From contig SCQY01000020.1 in assembly GCA_004298665.1 (NCBI GenBank), positions 1 to 35,649 on the forward strand: DNA of 35,649 bases, in the 5' to 3' direction. Within the stretch, counting starts at the first letter, position 1; the number at the start of each line of letters is the position of its first letter. The DNA is from a bacterium. Lineage in GTDB: Bacteria > Vulcanimicrobiota > Vulcanimicrobiia > Vulcanimicrobiales > SCRA01. Below are positions 7,791 through 16,597 of this stretch, piece after piece. The notes below the pieces were generated by a model. The model saw nothing but the letters and a program-made list of their open reading frames with translations. It was not told the origin of the DNA and made no database searches. The position numbers and the translations under genes were made by a program.

Positions 7791-8710
7791 AGCGAGTGGT
7801 TTCGGTTTCGCTGGGAAGCTCGACGCGCGACCATCGGGTCGCCGTCGACTTTCTCGGCGAGCGTTTCGACATTTCGCGCGAAGGCACGGACGGCTCGCTG
7901 GATCGCGCCATCGCGCGCATCCGAGAGCTCGACGGCACCGTCGACGCGATCGGCTTAGGCGGCATCGACGTCTACCTCTACGCCGGCACCAAGCGCTACG
8001 CGCTGCGCGACGGCAAACGTCTCCTGGAAGCGGGCACCAAGACGCCGATCGTCGACGGCAGCGGCTTGAAGAACACTCTGGAGCGCGAGGCCGTGCGCTA
8101 TCTGCAGGATCGCCTGGGCCTGGATCTGCGCGGCACGCACGTGCTGATGGTCAGCGCACTCGACCGCTTCGGTATGGCGCAGGCGCTGGTTGAGGCCGGT
8201 GCCGACGTGCTCTTCGGCGACTTCATCTTCGCGCTCGATCTCGACAAGCCGGTGCGCGATCTCGCGGAGTTCGAAGCGCTGGCGGAACGCTATCTCCCCG
8301 ACGCCTGCAAGCTCCCCTTCCAGTTCTTCTATCCCACGGGCAAGAAGCAAGAGGCACCGCCTAAGCCCAAGTATCCGCACTACTATGAAGAGGCCGCGAT
8401 CATCGCCGGCGACTTTCACTTCATGCGCCAGTTCATTCCGGACCGCCTGGAGGGGAAGACGGTGCTCACCAACACCGTCACGCCCGCCGACATCGAGGAG
8501 CTGCGCCGGCGCGGCGTGGCGCGCTTGATCACGACCACACCCGACCTTGGCGGCCGCTCCTTCGGCACCAACGTCATCGAAGCGGCGCTGCTTGCGTTTC
8601 TCGGGAAGCGCTGGGAGGAGGTTACTCCTGCCGATTATGAGCGAGCGCTCCGCGAGCTGCGCTTCGAGCCGCGCGTCGTCGATCTCGCCGCCGGAGCGCC
8701 GACAGCGTAG
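7787..8710 (+). CDS. Conserved protein, 'quinate dehydrogenase'-like annotation
   Basis: A 307-aa cytoplasmic protein whose beginning (MKRVVSVSLGSSTRDHRV) and internal IDVYLYAGTKRYALRD and TPIVDGSGLKNTLER segments are typical of a conserved family often annotated quinate 5-dehydrogenase. I see no classical GxGxxG dinucleotide motif, so that label is doubtful. A GGAGGAAATCC ribosome binding site lies in the end of the reductase gene and the two genes overlap by four bases, so they almost certainly work together. The enzyme activity is unproven. Confidence 0.65.
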   Translation: MKRVVSVSLGSSTRDHRVAVDFLGERFDISREGTDGSLDRAIARIRELDGTVDAIGLGGIDVYLYAGTKRYALRDGKRLLEAGTKTPIVDGSGLKNTLEREAVRYLQDRLGLDLRGTHVLMVSALDRFGMAQALVEAGADVLFGDFIFALDLDKPVRDLAEFEALAERYLPDACKLPFQFFYPTGKKQEAPPKPKYPHYYEEAAIIAGDFHFMRQFIPDRLEGKTVLTNTVTPADIEELRRRGVARLITTTPDLGGRSFGTNVIEAALLAFLGKRWEEVTPADYERALRELRFEPRVVDLAAGAPTA

Positions 8711-8728
8711 GAAACGGGGGTAAGAGGG

Positions 8729-8768
8729 GACGAGCGTAGGGCGTCGAACGCACGGGCCCTACGTCGTC
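8729..8768. other. 13-bp imperfect hairpin upstream of greA
   Basis: Positions 8729-8733 pair with 8764-8768 and 8735-8742 with 8756-8763, with one bulged G at 8734 and a 13-base loop. No T-run follows, so it is not a standard intrinsic terminator. It may still mark the 3' end of the preceding operon or a processing site before greA. Confidence 0.45.
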
Positions 8769-8866
8769 GGATAGGGCTTACGGCTTCGGCCATGGGCCCA
8801 CGGCGACGATCCTGTTATCTGCCCCCCGGTCGCCGAGGAGCGGCCGTGCGGGACCGGAGGTCGAGG

Positions 8867-9370
8867 GTGAACGAGAAAGAGATCGTCTTAACGGCAGAAG
8901 GGCTCCGTAAGCTCGAAGAGGAGCTCGATCACCTCAAGACGGTCCATCGCCAAGAGGTGAACGAACGCATCCGTCAGGCCAAAGAATTCGGCGATATCAC
9001 GGAGAACGCCGAATACGAAGACGCCAAACAGGAACAAGCGTTCGTCGAGGGCCGGATTCTCAAGCTCGAGGCGATGATTCGCAATGCCAGGCTGATCGAC
9101 GAGAGCGAATTCACCAGCGGTGAAGTCCATCTGGGCGCCACGGTCAAAGTGAAGGACGTGACCAACAATCGCTCCTTCGAGTTCACGATCGTCGGCAGCG
9201 CCGAGTCCGACCCAGGCAACCAGCGCATCTCCAACGAGGCGCCGATCGGCCGCGCGCTGATGGGCAAGAAGAAGGGCGACGAAGTCGTCGTCGTCACGCC
9301 CAAAGGCAGCGTGAACTATAAAGTCGAGCAGATCAAGTCGCAGAAGAAAGCGGCGAAAAAAGCAGGATAG
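8867..9370 (+). CDS. greA: Transcription elongation factor GreA
   Basis: A 167-aa GreA. The N-terminal coiled coil carries the signature [17 protein letters not shown] and the acidic tip ([19 protein letters not shown]) that reaches into the RNA polymerase secondary channel to stimulate cleavage of backtracked RNA. The C-terminal FKBP-like domain has the [13 protein letters not shown] motif. The C terminus adds a Lys/Ala-rich tail of about ten residues, making it slightly longer than usual. The start is GTG at 8867, chosen for GGAGG six bases upstream. lysS follows on the same strand. Confidence 0.95.
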   Translation: MNEKEIVLTAEGLRKLEEELDHLKTVHRQEVNERIRQAKEFGDITENAEYEDAKQEQAFVEGRILKLEAMIRNARLIDESEFTSGEVHLGATVKVKDVTNNRSFEFTIVGSAESDPGNQRISNEAPIGRALMGKKKGDEVVVVTPKGSVNYKVEQIKSQKKAAKKAG

Positions 9371-9420
9371 AGGCATTCTTGAAAGGACAGGGCTCTCACG
9401 AGCGCGGCGCAGCGGAGCGA

Positions 9421-10932
9421 GTGAGACAGACGGAGACGCTTGAGCTAGGGGCCCGCGAAGCGGAACTGATTGCGGCCAGGCGAGAAAACCTGGCCGCGCT
9501 TCGTTCCATGGGGGCGGACCCCTATGCCATCACGCGTTTCGACGTGACCGCCAAAGCCAGCGACTTGCAGCGGCGCTTCTCCGACCTGCCCGCCGGCGAG
9601 AATCGCGCGGAGCGCTTCGCGGTTGCGGGGCGCGTGATGCTGCTGCGCGGTCAGGGCAACATCGCCTTCGCCGATCTCTGGGACGAGAGCGGCAAGATCC
9701 AACTCTTCTTCAAGTCCGACGTGGTGGGCAAAGAACAGCTCAAAGCCTTCCAGCGCTATGTCGACCGCGGCGACCTGCTGGGCGTGCAGGGCCGTATTGC
9801 GCGCACGAAACTCGGCGAGCTCTCGCTGCTGGTGGAGCGCTACGAGGTGCTGAGCAAGGCGCTCGCGCCGCTCCCCGACAAGTGGCATGGTCTGGTCGAC
9901 GTGGAGCGCCGTTATCGCCAGCGCTACCTCGACCTGGCCGTCAATCCCGAAGTCCGCGACGTCTTCCTGATGCGCTCGCGCATCATCGCGGAGATGCGCC
10001 GTTTCCTCGATGCGCGCAACTTCGTGGAAGTCGAGACGCCGGTGCTCATCAACGTCGCCGGCGGCGCGACGGCACGCCCGTTCCAGACGCACCATAATGC
10101 CCTCGGGCTCGACCTCAACTTACGCATCGCAACGGAACTCTATCTGAAGCGCTTGGTCGTTGGCGGTATCGAGCGGGTCTACGAGATCGGGCGGATCTTC
10201 CGCAACGAGGGAATCGATACCAAGCACAACCCCGAGTTCACCATGATGGAGCTCTACGCGGCCTATTGGAGCTACGAGGAGATGGCCCAGTTCACCGAGG
10301 AGCTGCTGGCGCATCTCGTGGCGATGGTGACGGACGGCGGAGACGCGCTAGCCTACGGAGAGCGAACGCTCGACTTCCGCCGCCCCTTCAAGCGCGTGGA
10401 ATACCTCGCCGCCCTGCGTGAGTACGGCGGCTTCGCGCGCGCCGATTTGCTGGACGCTGAGCGGGCCGTACGCATCGCAGAGTCGCTGGGTATCCCCAAG
10501 CCTCCGTCGCACGCGCATGCGCTGGACAAGATCTTCGAAGCTGTCGTCGAGCCGCATCTGCTCGATCCGACCTTCGTGATGGACATCCCCGTTCTGCTCT
10601 CGCCGCTGGCGAAGCGGCGCGCCGACGATCCGGAGCTGACCGAGCGCTTCGAGCTGTTCATCGCCAATATGGAGGCCTGCAACGCCTTCTCGGAACTCAA
10701 TGACCCCGACGATCAGCGTGGGCGTTTCGAAGAGCAGGCACGCGATCGCGATGCCGGCGACGTCGAGGCGCCGCCGCCGGACTGGGACTTCATCGCGGCG
10801 CTCGAAGTCGGGATGCCGCCGACAGCCGGTATCGGGATCGGCATCGATCGCCTGGTCATGTATCTGACGAATCAGCAGTCGATCCGCGACGTGATCCTCT
10901 TTCCGCTCCAGCGGCCCATTATCGAGCGTTAG
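9421..10932 (+). CDS. lysS: Lysyl-tRNA synthetase, class II
   Basis: A 503-aa class II lysyl-tRNA synthetase that charges tRNA-Lys. The N-terminal OB fold for the anticodon is followed by the catalytic core. Motif 2 reads [10 protein letters not shown] and motif 3 [18 protein letters not shown]-type residues ([16 protein letters not shown]) are in the usual place. I chose GTG at 9421 with GGAG five bases upstream; a TTG at 9379 would add 14 residues. Its last 14 bases overlap the small minus-strand gene at 10919. Confidence 0.94.
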   Translation: MRQTETLELGAREAELIAARRENLAALRSMGADPYAITRFDVTAKASDLQRRFSDLPAGENRAERFAVAGRVMLLRGQGNIAFADLWDESGKIQLFFKSDVVGKEQLKAFQRYVDRGDLLGVQGRIARTKLGELSLLVERYEVLSKALAPLPDKWHGLVDVERRYRQRYLDLAVNPEVRDVFLMRSRIIAEMRRFLDARNFVEVETPVLINVAGGATARPFQTHHNALGLDLNLRIATELYLKRLVVGGIERVYEIGRIFRNEGIDTKHNPEFTMMELYAAYWSYEEMAQFTEELLAHLVAMVTDGGDALAYGERTLDFRRPFKRVEYLAALREYGGFARADLLDAERAVRIAESLGIPKPPSHAHALDKIFEAVVEPHLLDPTFVMDIPVLLSPLAKRRADDPELTERFELFIANMEACNAFSELNDPDDQRGRFEEQARDRDAGDVEAPPPDWDFIAALEVGMPPTAGIGIGIDRLVMYLTNQQSIRDVILFPLQRPIIER

Positions 10933-11047
10933 TCGGCTCGTGGCGCTCGGGGCCGATGAGGCCCTTGCCGATCAGATACATCTTGGTGTTGATGACCGCG
11001 AAGCGCCAGAGCTGATAGGGGATGAATCTGCGCCAAAATCTCGACAT
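10919..11047 (-). CDS. Small protein (42 aa) after SQR-like gene
   Basis: A 42-residue reading frame beginning [16 protein letters not shown] and continuing [13 protein letters not shown], ending at TAA at 10919. It is basic and aromatic with a short amphipathic hydrophobic stretch, suited to lying on the membrane face. The ATG is six bases after the stop of the SQR-like gene and GGAG sits eight bases before it, inside that gene's end. This spacing makes it very likely a translated companion of the flavoprotein. I believe similar short ORFs accompany such oxidoreductases elsewhere, but that is from memory. Confidence 0.62.
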   Translation of the reverse strand: MSRFWRRFIPYQLWRFAVINTKMYLIGKGLIGPERHEPTNAR

Positions 11048-11053
11048 GTGAAG

Positions 11054-12481
11054 CTACTCCGGAATCAGCGGCCAACCGGGGCGGGCCTGCAGCTTCCATA
11101 GGAAGGCGCTATGCAGCGCGCGCTTGGTCCATGCGCCGCCGAGGCCCACTTCGAGGGTGCACAGCCTCATGTCGCGCCCATACTTTGGGTAACGCTCGTA
11201 GTCCCGAGCCACCGGCGTCATGATGATGGAGGCAGCGGACCCGTGCCAGAACGAGTTGCCCATCGACGCGATGCATGCCGCCGGGATCTCGGACATGCGC
11301 GCGTGGTGGCTTGGCGGGCGCCCATTGATTTGGTCGACGATGTTCTGCGCGACGGTGCGCCCCATGATGCCGGCCGCCATGCCGGTACGCGGCGTCGTGG
11401 CCTGAATGACGGCTCCGCCGGGGGCTTTCTTTGCCTTGGAGAGCGCATGCGGCGGCGCGAACGCGATGCCCGCGGCGTAGAGGTTCTCATAGCGCGGCGA
11501 GCGGTAGACGGCCGGCCAGTCGGAGCCGCGATACTGGTCGTAGCTCTTGGGAGTGTAGTCCCCGTCGACGGTCATGAAGCCGTTGGGCTGCGTGAGCTCC
11601 TTGGAGATGTCGGAGCCGTCGGCGGCGACATATTGCAGCGGGATGCCGCGAAACTGCGGAATCAGCATGGCAAAGTCGAACTCCACCGATGCGGGGTCCG
11701 AGCCGGCCTGTTCGTAGTACGCCTTTCCGGGCTCGACTTTGGTGATCCCGGCACCCATGACGGCCTGGACGTCGGCCTCGTCGAGCAGACTTCGCACAAG
11801 GCTGGCCCCGGTGGCGAGCACGCCGGAGTGAAATACTTCGATGCCGTCGACGCCGAAGTCGCCCGGCTCAGGCTCGTTGCTCAGCCACACGAGCTCGGCG
11901 CGCTCGCGCAGGCCTCGGCGTCGCAAGTCGGCGTCGACGTTCATGAGATATTCGAAGGCGGCGCCCTCGCAGGTTGCGGTGGGGTGCCCCGTACCGATCA
12001 GCAGACGGCGCCGCTGTCCGCGCGCGAGGTCTGCCACGATTCGCAGGTACTGCTCGCAGGTCTGCTCCGCATGCTCGACGCTGCAGACGCTCCACGAGTT
12101 CCCGGTTTGCGGTCCGAGGCCCGGCGTGCCCGCAAAGTTCAGGAACGGTCCGGTGGCGTTGAGGCAGTAGTCGTACGCGTGGGTATTGCGAGACCCGTCG
12201 CCATGCTCGACGATCACCGTGTTGTCGCCGGGGTGAATCTCCACGGCCCGGGCGTCGATATAATGCACGCCGATCCGCTCGTAGACGGGGGCCAGTTTGA
12301 AATGCACCTCGTCAGAGGGCATCGTTCCCGTGCCTACCCAGATGAGGCTAGGGAACCAGGTGAAGCGGTTGCCGGGGGACACGACGGTGATCTCGGCCCG
12401 TCGCCCGAGCAGCCGGGAGAGGTGGAGCGCCGCCGTGTGACCGGCGAAACCCGCCCCGAGAACGACGATGCGCGGCTTCAT
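11054..12481 (-). CDS. Sulfide:quinone oxidoreductase-like flavoprotein
   Basis: A 475-aa pyridine-nucleotide-disulfide-type flavoprotein. The N-terminal FAD site is VVLGAGFAGHTAALHLSRL. The segment GTGHPTATCEGAAFEYL places Cys168 where sulfide:quinone oxidoreductases have a redox cysteine, and the C-terminal ACIASMGNSFWHGSAA block is also SQR-like. The third cysteine expected in the region near IAFAPPHALSKAKKAPGG is absent, so sulfide oxidation is not certain; an NDH-2-like or other quinone-reducing role is possible. There is no transmembrane helix; a peripheral membrane location is expected. The 42-aa gene follows. Confidence 0.78.
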   Translation of the reverse strand: MKPRIVVLGAGFAGHTAALHLSRLLGRRAEITVVSPGNRFTWFPSLIWVGTGTMPSDEVHFKLAPVYERIGVHYIDARAVEIHPGDNTVIVEHGDGSRNTHAYDYCLNATGPFLNFAGTPGLGPQTGNSWSVCSVEHAEQTCEQYLRIVADLARGQRRRLLIGTGHPTATCEGAAFEYLMNVDADLRRRGLRERAELVWLSNEPEPGDFGVDGIEVFHSGVLATGASLVRSLLDEADVQAVMGAGITKVEPGKAYYEQAGSDPASVEFDFAMLIPQFRGIPLQYVAADGSDISKELTQPNGFMTVDGDYTPKSYDQYRGSDWPAVYRSPRYENLYAAGIAFAPPHALSKAKKAPGGAVIQATTPRTGMAAGIMGRTVAQNIVDQINGRPPSHHARMSEIPAACIASMGNSFWHGSAASIIMTPVARDYERYPKYGRDMRLCTLEVGLGGAWTKRALHSAFLWKLQARPGWPLIPE

Positions 12482-12543
12482 GACCAGGGGATACCACGCT
12501 GGTGAGAAGCGCCGACGAAGGGGCCGTGAAGCCGCGCTGAGGG

Positions 12544-12993
12544 TTAGTCGTTATCGTCGCGGTCCCCGCCGTGACGGCCATGATGCTTGTACTGGCCGCG
12601 GTGCAAGCCGTTGTCGTGATGCCACGTGTAGGCGCGAGCGTACTGCCCGCAGGCTTCGCCGTCTCCGTCGTAGTCGCAGGGATTCTGGCCGTTGTTGCTG
12701 AGGTAGTAGGTCTGTCCGTTGGGATAGACGACGCGCCCGTCGCCGTAGACGGTTCCGCCGTTGCGCGTGTAGCCGACGACGGTGTCATGCGCGACTTGCT
12801 TATGGTGATAGTTGTTGTAGAGAATGATCGCGGCGGTTGCCGCGGCGGCGCCTAGGATGATGTTGCGCGTCGAGCGCTGCCCCGCGGTCTCCGCGAGGCT
12901 CGGGGTCAGCATTCCCAGCAGCAGCACCAGCGCCAGGGCGATCGCGAGCGTCCCCTTGGCGAGCGTTGGGTGGCGGCGTATGGCATCGGTCAT
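12544..12993 (-). CDS. Secreted protein with DYDGDG motif
   Basis: A 149-aa protein with an N-terminal signal or anchor helix (about residues 14-34, ending LAETA), a second hydrophobic stretch (NIILGAAAATAAIILY) and an exported part. That part contains a Tyr/Gly strand region (GGTVYGDGRVVYPNGQTYYL), then NPCDYDGDGEACG, which resembles the half motif of the excalibur calcium-binding domain with its paired cysteines. It ends in a His/Arg/Asp-rich tail. The ATG at 12993 is supported by AAGGAGAG. The function is unknown; metal binding is a reasonable guess. Confidence 0.72.
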   Translation of the reverse strand: MTDAIRRHPTLAKGTLAIALALVLLLGMLTPSLAETAGQRSTRNIILGAAAATAAIILYNNYHHKQVAHDTVVGYTRNGGTVYGDGRVVYPNGQTYYLSNNGQNPCDYDGDGEACGQYARAYTWHHDNGLHRGQYKHHGRHGGDRDDND

Positions 12994-13069
12994 CGTCAAC
13001 TCTCCTTCTACCGATGCGCAACGACAACGGATCGGCGGATAGTTCCCGCGTGCGCACCTATGCCGTGCG

Positions 13070-15787
13070 TCACCCCGTGACGCGCAGCCCCGCAGCGATG
13101 CCGTTGATCGAGAGACGGATCGCGTCGAGAATGGCCGGCTCAGCGGCGCCCTGCTCGCGGGCACGGCGCACCAGCCGCATCTGCAAGAACGAGATCGGAT
13201 CGACGTACGGGTTGCGCAGTGCGATGCTGCCGGCGATCACGGGGTCGCTTGCCAGCAGATGCGGCTGGTCGAGGATGGTCAGAACGGCCCGCTCGGTGCG
13301 CTCGTACTCCGCGCTGACGAGCGAGACGAAGCGCGTGCGCAAGGGGGCGTCGTCGACGAGCGTGGACGCGTAGCGGGTGAAGATGTCGAGATCGGCCGTG
13401 GCCAGCGCGCGCTCGACGCTGCGCGTCACCGCCTCGAAGAACGGGAAGGCGCGCGCCGCTTCTTGCAGTTCGCTCTGCCGCCCGCGCTCCAGCGCGTCGA
13501 CGACGGCGCTGCCGAAGCCGTACCAGGCAGGCAGCAGCGCACGCGTCTGCGTCCAAGCGAACGTCCAGGGAATGGCGCGCAGATCCTCGATGGCCCGGCT
13601 TTGGCCCCGGCGCGCCGGACGCGAGCTGATCTGCAAGCTGGCGATCTCGCCGATCGGCGTGCAGCACTCGAAGAAACGCAGGAAGCCGGGATCGTCGACG
13701 AGCGCGCGATAGGCGGCGTAGGCGCGCTGGGAGAGCGTCTCGAGCTCGGGTTCCCAGCGCTCGTGATCGAGCGCGCTGTGCTCGTCCAAGGATCGATAGA
13801 CGGAGGTGGTGAGCAGTTCGAGGTTGCGGCGCGCAAGCGAGGGGAGCCCGTAGCGCGAGGCGATCACTTCACCCTGTTCGGTGACCTTGAAGCGGCCGTT
13901 GCGGCTCTCGGGGGGCTGGGTGGCCAGCGAGCGGCGCGGGTCGGCCGCTCCGCGCCCGAGCGACCCGCCGCGTCCATGGAAGAAACGCAGCTGCACGCCG
14001 TGCTCAACGGCCGCGGCGCATAGCCGGCGCTGCGCCTGGTAGATCTCCCAGCTTGCGGTGAGCAGGCCGCCGCTCTTATTCGAGTCCGAGTAGCCCAGCA
14101 TGATCTCCCAGGTGTCTCCGGCTTGGGCAATTGCGGCGCGGAAGGGCGCTGTGCTCAGCAGCGCTCGGCAGACGGCGGGAGCTGCCCGCAGATCCTCGAT
14201 GCTCTCGAAGAGCGGAACGCAGGGGATCACCCCTGCGTCGAATGCGCCGCACTCGCGTGCCAGGAGCATCAGCGCGAGCATATCGGAGGCGGATGTCGTG
14301 CCGGAGAGGACCAAGCTGCCGATCGCCTCGGGGCCGTGCGCGGCGCGCACCGCGGCCACGGCGCGCAGCGAGGCCAGCAGCTCCTCCGCCGGCGCGGAGA
14401 GCGTGCTGCGGCGCGGCAGCAGCGGACGCGCCCCCGCCAGCTCGCGCGTCAGCCGCGCCGTCCGTTGTGCCTCATCGCATGCGCAGAGCGGCGTTGCGCT
14501 TGGCTCGACGGCGGCGAAGATCTCGTCCAGTGCGTCGAGGACGCGGCGCTGGTGTTGGCGCCATTCGAGCGGGCAGAGGACGAAGCCGAAGATCGCCAGC
14601 CGGCGCCGCAAGCGAGCCAGCGGCACCGCCGTCTCCAGTGCATCGCGTTCGCGCAGGCTCTCCCAGACGAGATCCAGTTCCTCGCCGAAGGAGGCGGCAT
14701 CGGCGTAGCCGCCTTCGCGCCGCTCGAGGGCGAGCGCAAGGCGGCGGTGCATGAAAGCCATCTTGCGCCGGTATGGCTCTGCGCTCTGCCGCGGCCCGAT
14801 GGCATAGCGGACGTCGCGCAGCTCGCCCTCGTCGCGCTCGAGTGAGCTCAACAGCGCCGGCGAGGCGCCCACGCGTTCGATGTCCTGCGAGAGACGCGCG
14901 TTGAGTGCGGCAACGTCCAGCTGGTAGCGCTCGATGATGAAGCGGCGCGCCTCCTCCGCGGCCGCGGCCGTCACTTCCGGGGTGACGTTGGGGTTGCCGT
15001 CGCGGTCGCCGCCTACCCAACTGCGAAAATGCAGGAACGTCGGAACGTCCGGCGCGCGCTTGCCGAGGCGCTCGGCCAGCCGCCGCTCCAAACGTTCGAA
15101 GAGCAGCGTGCTCTCCTCGACCAGTGTCTCGCGGAACCAAGCCAAGACGTTGCGAACTTCGTCGTGTACCGTGGGTGCGGTGACGTAGAGCTCGTTGCTC
15201 TCCCAGAGCAGGAGAATCTGCGCGCGCAGCTCGCGCTCGACGCCGGAGCGCTCCTCGGGCGTCAGGACGCGCTCCTCGAACGTGCGCAGGAGCGCCGCCA
15301 CCGCGCCGATCTTCTCGATCGTCGTGCGGCGCTGGACTTCCGTGGGGTGCGCGGTCACGACCAGCGTGATCTCCAGCGCTTGGAGCATGCGAGCGACGCT
15401 TTCGGCATCGCGCGCATCGAAGGTTGCCGTCAGCTCGTCCAGCGAGCCCGACTGGGGCGGCTCGCCGTGCAGCGCGCGCTCGCGGCGCCGCCGCTCGCGG
15501 TGGAGCTGCTCGGCGAGGTTGACCATCAAGAAGTAGAGCGCAAAAGCGCGGATCACGTCGACCGATTGCTGCACAGTCAGCGCGTCCAGCAGGCCGTCCA
15601 GCTCCGCTTCGACGGCCGCCGCCGGCTCGCGCCGCCGCCGCCGCGTCAGTGCGCGGATCTGCTCGACGCGGTCGTATGTTTCCGGGGCGGCGTGCAGGCG
15701 CAGGACGTCGCCCACCATGCGTCCCAGCATGTTGACGTGTTCGCGCAGTGCCGGCGCGATCGGTTCACTGCGCGGTGAAGCCGCCAT
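13070..15787 (-). CDS. ppc: Phosphoenolpyruvate carboxylase
   Basis: A 905-aa enzyme that carboxylates phosphoenolpyruvate with bicarbonate to oxaloacetate, replenishing the TCA cycle. The catalytic His147 lies in VVTAHPTE, the substrate loop VGGDRDGNP is at 258-266, GYSDSNKSGG at 565-574 and the mobile loop FHGRGGSLGRG at 603-613. The C terminus ends NGIAAGLRVTG, matching the conserved terminal Gly. The length is normal. The ATG at 15787 lies 23 bases inside the SDR gene, and no strong ribosome binding site is visible, so translation may be coupled to it. Confidence 0.95.
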   Translation of the reverse strand: MAASPRSEPIAPALREHVNMLGRMVGDVLRLHAAPETYDRVEQIRALTRRRRREPAAAVEAELDGLLDALTVQQSVDVIRAFALYFLMVNLAEQLHRERRRRERALHGEPPQSGSLDELTATFDARDAESVARMLQALEITLVVTAHPTEVQRRTTIEKIGAVAALLRTFEERVLTPEERSGVERELRAQILLLWESNELYVTAPTVHDEVRNVLAWFRETLVEESTLLFERLERRLAERLGKRAPDVPTFLHFRSWVGGDRDGNPNVTPEVTAAAAEEARRFIIERYQLDVAALNARLSQDIERVGASPALLSSLERDEGELRDVRYAIGPRQSAEPYRRKMAFMHRRLALALERREGGYADAASFGEELDLVWESLRERDALETAVPLARLRRRLAIFGFVLCPLEWRQHQRRVLDALDEIFAAVEPSATPLCACDEAQRTARLTRELAGARPLLPRRSTLSAPAEELLASLRAVAAVRAAHGPEAIGSLVLSGTTSASDMLALMLLARECGAFDAGVIPCVPLFESIEDLRAAPAVCRALLSTAPFRAAIAQAGDTWEIMLGYSDSNKSGGLLTASWEIYQAQRRLCAAAVEHGVQLRFFHGRGGSLGRGAADPRRSLATQPPESRNGRFKVTEQGEVIASRYGLPSLARRNLELLTTSVYRSLDEHSALDHERWEPELETLSQRAYAAYRALVDDPGFLRFFECCTPIGEIASLQISSRPARRGQSRAIEDLRAIPWTFAWTQTRALLPAWYGFGSAVVDALERGRQSELQEAARAFPFFEAVTRSVERALATADLDIFTRYASTLVDDAPLRTRFVSLVSAEYERTERAVLTILDQPHLLASDPVIAGSIALRNPYVDPISFLQMRLVRRAREQGAAEPAILDAIRLSINGIAAGLRVTG

Positions 15788-16541
15788 CGACCGTCAGCAC
15801 GGACCCCGTAATGTACGAGGAGGCATCGGAAGCCAGGAAGACCACGGCGCCGGCGAGCTCGTCGGGATTTCCGATGCGCCCCAGCGGGATGCGCGCGATC
15901 AGCGCCGGACCAAGTTTAGGATGCTCGGCCAGCCCTTTGGTCAAGTCGGTGGCGAAGTAGCCTGGAGCGATGGCGTTGACGCGCGTGCCGTGCGGGGCTA
16001 GCTCCAGAGCCAGCGAACGCGTGAGCTGATCGAGCGCGCCTTTGGCTGCCGCGTACGCCGCCAGGCGCCCGTCACCGACTTGGCCGAGTACGGAGGAGAT
16101 GTTCACGATCGAGCCGCGGCCGCGCTGCTTCATGTGCGGGGTCGCAGCGCGCGAGCAATAGAAGGCGCCGCGCAGATCGACTTCCAGGATCTCGTCCCAA
16201 GCGGCGTTCTCGATCTGCTCGATGCTGGTGAAGAGGGGACTGATGCCGGCGTTGTTGACCAGCACGTCGACGCCGCCGTGCTTGCGCTCGACGTGCGCGA
16301 AGAGTGCGGCGACCTGCCCCGCGTCGCGGACGTTGCAGGCCATGCCCACGGCCTGGCAGCCCAGCGAGGTGAGCTCGCGCGCGGCGTGCTCCGTACCTTC
16401 GACGGTACGCCCGCAGAGGATGAGCGAAGCCCCTGCCGCGCCCAGCGCGGCCGCCATCGCAAAACCCAGACCGCGCGTGCCGCCGGTGACGACGGCGGTA
16501 CGCCCCTCCAGAGAGAAGAGATCGATCAAGCTCTGCTGCAT
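15765..16541 (-). CDS. Short-chain dehydrogenase/reductase
   Basis: A 258-aa classical SDR that oxidises or reduces a carbonyl/alcohol with NAD(P). The cofactor motif TGGTRGLG is at 19-26, NNAG at 96-99 and the catalytic Ser149/150, Tyr163 and Lys167 are all present. Arg at TGGTR suggests NADP preference. The C terminus SYITGSVLTVDGGFTAQ is typical of FabG-like and glucose-dehydrogenase-like members; the substrate is unknown. It overlaps the start of ppc. Confidence 0.9.
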   Translation of the reverse strand: MQQSLIDLFSLEGRTAVVTGGTRGLGFAMAAALGAAGASLILCGRTVEGTEHAARELTSLGCQAVGMACNVRDAGQVAALFAHVERKHGGVDVLVNNAGISPLFTSIEQIENAAWDEILEVDLRGAFYCSRAATPHMKQRGRGSIVNISSVLGQVGDGRLAAYAAAKGALDQLTRSLALELAPHGTRVNAIAPGYFATDLTKGLAEHPKLGPALIARIPLGRIGNPDELAGAVVFLASDASSYITGSVLTVDGGFTAQ

Positions 16542-16597
16542 GGGCTGTTGTGCGACGTCGAGGTGGCTGCTCCCCGCCGGAAGAAGCCTGGATCGGG

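Noticed and set aside
9379..9420. TTG start for lysS at 9379
   Set aside because: Possible (AGAGG upstream), but GTG at 9421 has GGAG at good distance and gives the usual N-terminal length.
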